Shown here piece by piece: positions 1-6,613 of a stretch of DNA of 31,875 nt. The DNA comes from JADZAA01 sp039810485. Its GTDB lineage: Bacteria; Bacteroidota; Ignavibacteria; Kapaibacteriales; UBA961. The notes under the pieces are model-generated. The model did no database searches. It saw only the letters and a list, made by a program, of their open reading frames with translations, and had not been told where the DNA came from. Position 1 is the stretch's first letter. Each line of letters begins with the position of its first letter. The stretch covers positions 1-31,875 of the forward strand of contig JBDHXA010000032.1 in NCBI GenBank assembly GCA_039810485.1, in the 5' to 3' direction. The position numbers and the translations under genes were made by a program.

Positions 1-387
1 CAGAAGACCCCGGAGGACAATCAACACAATCGCCGTTTGTATTCCTTATTTTATTAGTTGGGCACGGTGGTTTAAGCGTATCATTTACGCAAATTCCATT
101 TATTGCAGAAGACCCCGGAGGACAATCAACACAATCGCCGTTTGTATTCCTTATTTTATTAGTTGGGCACGGTGGTTTAAGCGTATCATTTACGCAAATT
201 CCATTTATTGCAGAAGACCCCGGAGGACAATCAACACAATCGCCGTTTGTATTCCTTATTTTATTAGTTGGGCACGGTGGTTTAAGCGTATCATTTACGC
301 AAATTCCATTTATTGCAGAAGACCCCGGAGGACAATCAACACAATCGCCGTTTGTATTCCTTATTTTATTAGTTGGACACGGTGGTT
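1..387 (-). repeat. Tandem 105-bp coding repeats
   Basis: Units start at 1, 106, 211 and 316, with an exact period of 105 bp (35 codons). The first three copies are identical at the nucleotide level. The fourth (316 to about 387) differs by one base near 377 (ggacac for gggcac) before diverging into non-repeat sequence. The array runs off the left edge, so the copy number is unknown. Each unit encodes four Cys residues (unit positions 3, 15, 18, 29). Near-perfect DNA identity implies recent expansion or gene conversion. Confidence 0.95.
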
Positions 388-1309
388 TCGGTGAATCAAT
401 TATTACGGTATCGACGCAATTTCCATCTGAATCAAGATTATATCCCTCTGGACATTTGATTTTTGATTTATTTAGATTAATGCCTACAGCCAAACCGAAG
501 CGCATCGTGGCGAGATTCCAATCAAGTTTATTGCTTATTTTTGAAAAATAGAGAGTGTATTGGACCTCCGGCTGTATAAACATCGTTGATGAGAGAATTA
601 TTGGCTGAGCAAGAACGCTTGTAACTCCCTTCAACAAAGAAGGCGCATCATCTATATTTTCATTTGAGTTAATAATTCTGGTCGTAGAATTTTCTTTGGA
701 AAAAACATACCCTGCATCCCTTGCCGAGCCAATTAGTTCTTCTTGTATGGAATAATTTACGTTTTTTAGAAAAGCAAAATTAAGTCCTAAGGTTAAAAGT
801 GTTGATATTTTTGGCACCACAAAAGTAAAACCGGGCATAATATCCAATATTGTTGGTGATGAAGTGAATCCCTTTTGTGTCTCTGCCGCACTAATATTGG
901 ATGACTGTCCTTTTTTTGATAATTCTACAAATCCTATAACTGATTTGCTTACATTTGAAGTGAAAACAGAATTATAAGAACCGCACAGATAGAATGCGAA
1001 TGACTGCCATGGATAAAATTCAAAGAAACCTCCGCCCGAGTATAAATTCGAGCTTAAAGAACTTTTAGGCGGATCTGTCAACCCAATAATTGTGCTCGTG
1101 TTAAGCGATTGTTTGTTCAAAGTATAGCTGCCAAATAATCCAAATCGTAAGAATGACGTTGTAATCTGTTGAGCATTAGGTGAAATTGATTGAGAAGCGT
1201 TGTCTGACAAGTTATTCTTTGTTTCATTTAGAGACGATAACTGCGCTTTAGACGCAATTACGCTAATTGCTAATATCATGAATAAAATAGCGGCGACATT
1301 ATGTTTCAT
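1..1309 (-). CDS. Exported beta-barrel-like protein with C-terminal Cys-rich 35-residue repeats (partial, cut by window edge)
   Basis: I read this frame directly from the minus strand. It opens at an ATG at 1309-1307 and stays open to base 1, so the C-terminus lies outside the window. The first 23 residues (MKHNVAAILFMILAISVIAS, then KAQ) are a signal peptide. About 260 residues follow that are rich in alternating polar/aromatic stretches such as FGLFGSYTLN, GGGFFEFYPWQSFAFYL and MFIQPEVQYTLYF, which look like outer-membrane beta strands; this is inference. The protein then enters a Cys-rich tail beginning CPEGYNLDSDGNCVD, followed by repeats of a 35-residue unit (PPCPTNKIRNTNGDCVDCPP and so on) with four Cys each. 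The tail probably forms small disulfide-bonded modules at the cell surface or in the periplasm. Function is unknown. The gene is separated from the neighbouring dead IS30 by about 120 bp. Confidence 0.75.
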   Translation of the reverse strand, partial: MKHNVAAILFMILAISVIASKAQLSSLNETKNNLSDNASQSISPNAQQITTSFLRFGLFGSYTLNKQSLNTSTIIGLTDPPKSSLSSNLYSGGGFFEFYPWQSFAFYLCGSYNSVFTSNVSKSVIGFVELSKKGQSSNISAAETQKGFTSSPTILDIMPGFTFVVPKISTLLTLGLNFAFLKNVNYSIQEELIGSARDAGYVFSKENSTTRIINSNENIDDAPSLLKGVTSVLAQPIILSSTMFIQPEVQYTLYFSKISNKLDWNLATMRFGLAVGINLNKSKIKCPEGYNLDSDGNCVDTVIIDSPKPPCPTNKIRNTNGDCVDCPPGSSAINGICVNDTLKPPCPTNKIRNTNGDCVDCPPGSSAINGICVNDTLKPPCPTNKIRNTNGDCVDCPPGSSAINGICVNDTLKPPCPTNKIRNTNGDCVDCPPGSS

Positions 1310-1431
1310 TTCTTACAATTTACAACAGAAATGGGCTTAACCTCTTAGATTATTTTGCAATATTGCAAAAAATAAAATGAACAACAAAAAAAATGGAATT
1401 AATGAATGCGATTTTTTGGAGAATAGGGGAT

Positions 1432-2440
1432 TCAGTACTGAAGAGCAACACATTTGCAATTATCTGCGAATGCATGAATTGGAGTTTTCCATCCAAGTAT
1501 TTTCCTTGGACGATTGTTTAATCGTCTCTTTGCCTCTGTAAATTCAGAGCCTTCAACTGATAGAAACCCTCGCTTTTTAGGGAAATACTGTCTGATTAGT
1601 CCATTGGTATTCTCGCTTGTTCCGCGCTCCCACGAGTGATATGGATGGCAAAAATATGTTTCGGCTGATAATGATTTCGATATGGTTTCATGGTTGCTAA
1701 ACTCTTTGCCATTATCAAATATCATTGTGCGAACATGCTGTTTGCACGGCAAAAAACAATCTAACAATGGCTGATGTAACGATGTCGGATGATTTGCTTG
1801 CAACAGATGCTATAAGCACGCTATGCGACTTTTGCGTTAGACTAAATTGACCAATGCTCTCTTGTGAGATTTGCCGATAATTGTGTCTACCTCCTAATGA
1901 CCAAACCATTTGCGATTCTCAACCGAGCCGGGACGCTCTTTTATGCTCTTGCGGTTCGGTGTATGACCGCGCAAGTCCTTGTCAATTCCCCGCTTTCGGT
2001 ATTTCCTGCGCGAATGGCGAAGATGCTGGTGTAATGGTGCCTAATGCTTTCTTGTCCTACCAAATATGTTGATAAATACGCTCATGACTGATGCTATAGC
2101 CGATGCGCAAAAGATCGTGTGAAATCTGTTCCGGACTCAAGTCGAAACGTATCAGATCCTCTACAATAGAGGGCAGCTCGCCTTTGAATTTTAGAGCTTT
2201 GCCTTGACGGCGGTCGCGCCCTTGATATTTCGACTGTGCTTGCTTATGCCTAAATCCTCATTCGCTTTATTGCGGCGAAATTCACGGCTGAGAGTAGATG
2301 CAGAAACCCCAAGTTTTGCTGCAATGCTTCGCAATGAAACTTTATTCCTAAGCATCATTTCTATTTCGCATCTTTGCTCTTGGGTTAGGTATTTATAGAC
2401 GCTGGGTATTTTATGCTCCGATTGTGATAAACTCCTCGCT
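1432..2440 (-). pseudogene. IS30-family transposase, multiply disrupted
   Basis: Reading the minus strand gives an N-terminal helix-turn-helix region (YLTQEQRCEIEMML, then LRSIAAKLGVSASTLSREFR), a frameshift near 2232-2240, then DLSPEQISHDLLRIGYSISH and YQHIW followed by a TAG at 2059-2057. After another frameshift near 2045 the text continues through KERPGSVENRKWFGH, a TAG at 1896-1894, EVDTIIGKSHKRALVNLV and a TAA at 1839-1837. Further frameshifts near 1815 and 1745 lead into the intact C-terminal part (MIFDNGKEF, then HPYHSWERGTSENTNGLIRQ), which holds the second Asp and the Glu of the DDE triad. The first catalytic Asp is the one in EVDTIIG. A GAGGAG ribosome site precedes the frame, but the expected ATG codon is missing. 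All three catalytic residues are still recognisable, so decay is moderately recent. Confidence 0.9.
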
Positions 2441-2453
2441 GGGTTGTTGCACT
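1442..2453 (-). mobile_element. Decayed IS30-family insertion sequence
   Basis: The span of about 1.0 kb is the size expected of an IS30-family element and contains a single broken transposase frame. Candidate terminal inverted repeats are AGAGCAACA at 1442-1450 and its near match AGTGCAACA read from the minus strand at 2453-2445 (8 of 9 bases). The exact ends are uncertain, and I could not define a target-site duplication. The copy is immobile because its transposase is broken at many places. It lies immediately downstream of the T6SS operon end (tssK). Confidence 0.75.
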
Positions 2454-2674
2454 AGGACACTTTACCCAACTTTTTACTTATTTCATCCGTTGCTTACAGT
2501 GTTAAATCTGCTTAGCATAAAGTTGTAGTCGTCATACATTTTTCCATGCTCTTTTTCAGAAGTAAGTCAAATAATACTGATAGATATTTGCATTGAAAAC
2601 GCGAACCTTGTTAACAGTTCACGTTAACAAATGAAAGCAATACTTAGGGTTATTAGCAATATTTCAGTATAACA

Positions 2675-4027
2675 TCAAATGTTATCTGTTTTTTTTCGGA
2701 TATATAAGACAATTTCAGATGGATGAGGAGCGTCGCCTCGTTCGCTCATATTAACAATTTCAAGGGGTTGGTCAGGTTCAATAACGGAAGTATCTGGCTT
2801 GAGAGAAAAAAGCACCATTCCGTAAGGCGGCACTAATTCCTCGTCTTTTTCTATACGAATGCGTTGTGCGCCTAAAATACGTCGTTCACGCAATGAACGA
2901 ATCTTGCTTTTTGTGCCTATAACGCTTGATTCAATCCATGTAATAATATCTCGTTCTGACATTCCTGTTTGACCGCGAACACCAATACATAAGGGAGTTT
3001 GCAACCATTCACGTTGAAACATTATGCTATAGGCACCATTTTCATAAGTGAAATGGAGCATTTGATGCGACTCAAGAATACCTTCTTTTATCATGCGGAA
3101 TATATATTCTTGTAATTCTAGAAAATTTGGCAGAGAATCTAAATGATTGTAAGCTGCAAATATAGGCGGGACGCTACCTTGTCCTAGAGAAGCTATACTT
3201 CCTGCAATAGCGCATAATCCCAAATACAATTGATAAGGATGCGCCGATCCGCTTGCAATGAGCCCCTCTATCTGAGGGAGCATTTGTGTCATTGCCTGTA
3301 TTTGTTGTCTTGTAGTGGCAATAAAATTAAGAATGCTGTATGCTGAAGGCGAACGTAGTTTATCAGCTAACGACATCGATTTTTCTCGTAATTGCGCTGT
3401 AATTGTTTGGCATATTCCTCCAATCTCCGAGCTCTGAGATGCAATAAGTAAAGGAGGAACATATTCTGAGTGGACTATGCTGTCATTCTTCAATTTAAGG
3501 CGCGCAATGGGAATAGAAATGTATTTTTGAGATGGAGCTTCACCTGCCATAAGAGTAACTTTAGGAAGCAAGCGAGGAATAGAAACTTCATTCTCTCCAG
3601 TACTGTCGTCTGGCACAGGAGCACCTTCAACGGAGTCATAGCGTCTCAAATCGCCTTGTACCCACGATGCGCCTAATTTAAGCGCGGGCACTGCAACATA
3701 AACCGTAAGGTCGCCATTCTTCATGGCTGCACGGTATGGTTTTAAATCAAGCTCTAATTTTGAAGAACCTAAATACGGATAAGAACACACTAAACCATCT
3801 GGCAGAATAATCTCCAATTCAGTTATTCTCAATACGTCGCTGTAAAGCATAAGTGAATCGAAAGATAATAAGCGAACTCCCCAATGATAAGGAGATATTA
3901 CCCCCAAATGATAATTCATGAGAATTTCACTTCTTAACGAGCTTTGTTGAAAATGCTGCGGAACGAGTAACATGCCTTCGTACCATTGAATTGCTTCGGG
4001 TATTTCACGAGCGTTTGATATTGCCAT
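2675..4027 (-). CDS. tssK: Type VI secretion system baseplate subunit TssK
   Basis: At 450 residues the length is typical of TssK. The N-terminal motif WYEGMLLVPQHFQQSSLR (about residues 15-32) is the TssK signature (W-x-EG-M-L-L-x-P-Q-H-F-Q). The following YHWGVRLLSFD and the C-terminal FSLKPDTSVIEP segment also fit the family. In characterised systems TssK trimers connect the cytoplasmic baseplate wedges (TssEFG) to the membrane complex (TssJLM). The ATG at 4027 is preceded by AAAGGA at good spacing. The gene is last in the minus-strand T6SS island and follows the TssJ-like lipoprotein gene by about 40 bp. I saw no truncation or frameshift. Confidence 0.93.
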   Translation of the reverse strand: MAISNAREIPEAIQWYEGMLLVPQHFQQSSLRSEILMNYHLGVISPYHWGVRLLSFDSLMLYSDVLRITELEIILPDGLVCSYPYLGSSKLELDLKPYRAAMKNGDLTVYVAVPALKLGASWVQGDLRRYDSVEGAPVPDDSTGENEVSIPRLLPKVTLMAGEAPSQKYISIPIARLKLKNDSIVHSEYVPPLLIASQSSEIGGICQTITAQLREKSMSLADKLRSPSAYSILNFIATTRQQIQAMTQMLPQIEGLIASGSAHPYQLYLGLCAIAGSIASLGQGSVPPIFAAYNHLDSLPNFLELQEYIFRMIKEGILESHQMLHFTYENGAYSIMFQREWLQTPLCIGVRGQTGMSERDIITWIESSVIGTKSKIRSLRERRILGAQRIRIEKDEELVPPYGMVLFSLKPDTSVIEPDQPLEIVNMSERGDAPHPSEIVLYIRKKTDNI

Positions 4028-4069
4028 GAGAATATTTCCTTTTGTTAGTGTAAATCGGTTGCTATAGAG

Positions 4070-4549
4070 TTACTTTACGGGTTCAATTGAAAAATCTTTT
4101 TCTTGGAATATGAGGTTAATGTCAGAATAGGGATCCATTGGCAAGCGATGTGGTCCGGGTGAAAAATAATTTGCAAAAACCAACGCTCCCACAGCTTTTA
4201 CTTTTATCGGCAACTCTATATTCCCTACATTTTGACCAGGAGTCCATTCATATTCCCATACATCGAATCCATGGCCTTTAGGATAATTATTTCGTATTTC
4301 TCTACGTTTATCGAACCATTCTTGTGCTGTCATTGCTGTTAATTGCTTTTGCAGCAATTCATCGTAGATAAGAAGAATATCTACTTGAATAGGATTGTCT
4401 TGATTAACTTTCTGATTAATGCTGATATTAGCAGTCACCTTTGATCCGAAAAGTGCGCTAACCCATACTCCAAAGCCACATGAAGCAAGCATGATTACTG
4501 ATAGCAACAATATGGCAATCATCATTATCTTTTGGATTAAACTATGCAT
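4070..4549 (-). CDS. tssJ: TssJ-like T6SS outer-membrane lipoprotein
   Basis: The 159-residue protein has a hydrophobic N-terminal segment ending in the lipobox LASC with Cys24, so it should be a lipoprotein. The mature part is short and beta-rich, with ANISINQKVNQDNPIQVDIL and IYDELLQKQLTAMTAQEWF, then WEYEWTPGQNVGNIELP and ALVFANYFSPGPHRL. This matches the T6SS-associated lipoprotein pattern (N-x-D-x-x-x-P-I-x-V near the start, then a flexible Q-L loop). TssJ anchors the TssLM membrane complex to the outer membrane. A GAGGAG sequence precedes the ATG at 4549. The pairing with tssK supports the assignment. It could belong to a divergent TssJ-related subfamily instead of classical TssJ. Confidence 0.75.
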   Translation of the reverse strand: MHSLIQKIMMIAILLLSVIMLASCGFGVWVSALFGSKVTANISINQKVNQDNPIQVDILLIYDELLQKQLTAMTAQEWFDKRREIRNNYPKGHGFDVWEYEWTPGQNVGNIELPIKVKAVGALVFANYFSPGPHRLPMDPYSDINLIFQEKDFSIEPVK

Positions 4550-4619
4550 TATATTTCTCCTCTTGGCAGATATTCTGCTTTATTGCTAATATTTATTATT
4601 CGGTGTCATTAAGTTCTTT

Positions 4620-4802
4620 TTAAAAAAATTGCCCAATTAGTCGCACGGCAGGAACAATTCTAATTTTCTTTTTCAATGTATTAGCGACAGATGTATTGGC
4701 GATAGATTGTGGGGATTTTAAATTATCGAATAATCCAAGTCGAACTATATACCATTGTTTGCTTTGACTTTCTGAGATAATAATATACGACTTAAATTCC
4801 AT
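4620..4802 (-). CDS. Small hypothetical protein, possibly SPOR-like
   Basis: This 60-residue frame sits between the small membrane ORF and the TssJ-like gene, in the direction of the T6SS genes. The segment QWYIVRLGLFDNLKSPQSIA followed by KKKIRIVPAVRL resembles the core of a SPOR domain (Y-x-V-x-x-G-x-F followed by a spaced second strand). There is no signal peptide or membrane segment. The ATG at 4802 has only a weak upstream AAGAG, and an in-frame stop lies about 27 bp upstream, so the reading frame cannot begin much earlier. I do not recognise the gene with confidence. It may be a T6SS accessory protein or a chance frame. Confidence 0.4.
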   Translation of the reverse strand: MEFKSYIIISESQSKQWYIVRLGLFDNLKSPQSIANTSVANTLKKKIRIVPAVRLIGQFF

Positions 4803-4927
4803 TGTTAACAGCTCTTTCTGACGGAATTATCTAAGTTCAAGCCCTCTAAACATACTGAGTTGCAAAGTGTAATATGGTTTGTCTTATTTAAAGAAAAATT
4901 TTCTGCTACTCTGTTTATTTGCATTTA

Positions 4928-5164
4928 TTAAATACATCGTGATGCATCAATAGCTTTGTGCTTGTATCTTTTGCATGAATGGCAAGCGAATATAGATTTG
5001 TTGTATCCGCACTGCTGTTTTTGGGGCTGCTTGTCGAAAGTGAAGGAAAAATAAAGCCCTATTAGCATGCCTGCACTTAATAATAATATGACTAATATAA
5101 ATCCGACGCTAAGAACAACTGCAAATGAACTACTAGAAAATGCAAAGATATATCGTTCCTGCAC
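4928..5164 (-). CDS. Small single-span membrane protein (hypothetical)
   Basis: This 78-residue frame starts with GTG at 5164. Residues about 12-40 (FAVVLSVGFILVILLLSAGM and onwards) form one strong transmembrane helix. The remaining half is basic with three to four Cys residues (QQCGYNKSIFACHSCKRYKH), which could bind metal or form disulfides. The only ribosome-site candidate, AGG, lies too close to the GTG. It lies between the PAAR-like gene and the putative SPOR-like ORF in the T6SS direction, after a gap of about 175 bp. No family is recognised. The conserved orientation is the main reason to treat it as real. Confidence 0.4.
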   Translation of the reverse strand: MQERYIFAFSSSSFAVVLSVGFILVILLLSAGMLIGLYFSFTFDKQPQKQQCGYNKSIFACHSCKRYKHKAIDASRCI

Positions 5165-5340
5165 CCTATGAAATATACAAATAACTACAAATCTAACTAA
5201 TTGTAATCAAAAAAATAAATATACAATATTTTTGTATGTTATATTCTGCAAAGGCAAAATTACCGATTTTTCTTATTAGATGTGAGAATAGAGTAAAAAC
5301 AAAAATAACGGAAAAAATTAGCGACAATCTAATTGGAATT

Positions 5341-5730
5341 TTAAGGTATTAATTCGGTAAATTGCCCAGGCATTAGTATTGATATTACTCCGCCCCACAT
5401 ACACATGAGCATAGATGTGTTGTTGAGTGCAGGCATAGTCCCAAGCAAAACCGTAGGCGAGCCAACTATCCATGGAGCAACTGTAACAGGTATGCAAGGC
5501 ATCGGCGTCAGAACGCCTAACGCTGCCGCCGTTGCTGCTGCTACCATCGGATTAGACGGGGTAATGCACAATCCAAAAGGTAAAATATTAACAAAAGGAG
5601 CAAAATCCATAATATTGGCAGCCGGTACTTTGCTGGTCATCGCACGATTTATTGGTAAAACATTCATTGTAGATGGGGCCAAACCAAAGCTACATTTTAA
5701 CATGGCTCCCATGGCAGTATGCATTGCCAC
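5341..5730 (-). CDS. DUF4280 PAAR-like spike-tip protein
   Basis: The 129-residue protein matches the DUF4280 PAAR-like family over its whole length: GAMLKCSFGLAPSTMNVLP, VPAANIMDFAPFVNI, AAATAAALGVLTPMPCIPVT, then SPTVLLGTMPALNNTSMLMC and GGVISILMPGQ. Such proteins cap the VgrG spike of T6SS and related injection systems with a sharp cone and can carry effectors. This copy has no extra toxin domain. The start is GTG at 5730: a GGAG sits seven bases upstream, and the GTG overlaps the TAG stop of the MORN-repeat gene by one base, suggesting translational coupling. ATG codons two and six codons downstream are alternatives. Confidence 0.88.
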   Translation of the reverse strand: MAMHTAMGAMLKCSFGLAPSTMNVLPINRAMTSKVPAANIMDFAPFVNILPFGLCITPSNPMVAAATAAALGVLTPMPCIPVTVAPWIVGSPTVLLGTMPALNNTSMLMCMWGGVISILMPGQFTELIP

Positions 5731-6584
5731 TATTGTTCTCCGATTATTCGTTGGACAAAATCTGATAAAAATGGTTTTTTAGGCTTTTTTTCTCCTAATT
5801 TAGAATTTATTTTTTCGCCGTTCTCGTTAAATTCTACCGGCTCGCCAATTAATTTTCCAGATTTAAAATATTGCTTGCGTGCTATGGTACTTGTGGTTTG
5901 ATGATATAAAAGACATTCTCCTTCAAGATTGTTCTGTTTGAAAAAACATTTTTCACGCAGTTTCCCGTTTTCAAAATATTTTAAACATTCTCCTTCGAGC
6001 ATATTATCTTTATATCGAGTTTTTTCGCTGATTTTTCCACTTGGGTAATAGAGAATATTGTCGCCGTCAAGCAAGTCATTTATGTAAAAACACTTTCGAA
6101 GGAGTGCGCCGTTCTTGTCATACCATAATGATTCGCCGTTTAGTTTGCCGTCAGCATATATGATTTTTGATGCAAGCTGTCCGTTATCGTTATATGAAAT
6201 TGTCTCGCCGTTCTGTTTGCCATTCTTATAGTGTATGCGTGTTCGCGGCATGCCATTGTCGTACAATACGGTCTCGCCATCAAGTAACCCCGCCTTGTAT
6301 GAAATGCGCTGCTTCAATTTCCCGTGCTCATTAAATATTTGCGTTTCTCCATATAGCTTGCCGTTAACAAAATTTGACTGTTGGATTTTAGCACCATTTG
6401 CCGTATATGTTGCCGTTTCTCCATTGAGCGAACCATTAACAAACGTGCTTTTTTGCAATAGAGTGCCATCTTCTGAATAAATCAGCATTTCGCCGTCAAT
6501 CTGCCCGGCAGAATTAAGATTAATTATCCTTTTGGGTGTGCCCGAAGGATATGTTTCTTCATGTTTTGATCGCTCTTCTGTCAT
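5730..6584 (-). CDS. MORN-repeat (YwqK-like) protein in T6SS spike operon
   Basis: This 284-residue protein is built almost entirely from repeats of about 22-23 residues with the pattern G-K-x-x-x-x-x-x-Y-x-x-G-x-L-x-G-E (for example YKNGKQNGETISYNDNGQL and YADGKLNGESLWYDKNGALL). At least ten units are visible from about residue 15 to 260. This is the MORN_2/YwqK-family antitoxin fold type. It has no signal peptide or membrane segment, and it ends in a basic tail (GEKKPKKPFLSDF). It sits between the C-terminal VgrG half (29 bp gap) and the PAAR-like gene (1 bp overlap). Family members beside vgrG/PAAR genes have been proposed as immunity or adaptor proteins, so a spike adaptor or immunity role is plausible but not shown. 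No clear ribosome site precedes its ATG. Confidence 0.8.
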   Translation of the reverse strand: MTEERSKHEETYPSGTPKRIINLNSAGQIDGEMLIYSEDGTLLQKSTFVNGSLNGETATYTANGAKIQQSNFVNGKLYGETQIFNEHGKLKQRISYKAGLLDGETVLYDNGMPRTRIHYKNGKQNGETISYNDNGQLASKIIYADGKLNGESLWYDKNGALLRKCFYINDLLDGDNILYYPSGKISEKTRYKDNMLEGECLKYFENGKLREKCFFKQNNLEGECLLYHQTTSTIARKQYFKSGKLIGEPVEFNENGEKINSKLGEKKPKKPFLSDFVQRIIGEQ

Positions 6585-6613
6585 TGTATTGTCTCGTATA
6601 AAGGCAGGCAGAA

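Noticed and set aside
1..387. Regular repeats that could suggest a CRISPR array
   Set aside because: The 105-bp units abut without unique spacers and stay in frame within a coding region.
5165..5340. AT-rich hairpin (ATACAA/TTGTAT) as a terminator after the PAAR-like gene
   Set aside because: The stem has almost no G-C pairs, so it is not convincing in such AT-rich sequence.
5405..5782. Plus-strand 125-codon frame across the PAAR-like gene
   Set aside because: The minus-strand frame matches DUF4280 end to end, so the plus reading is a shadow.
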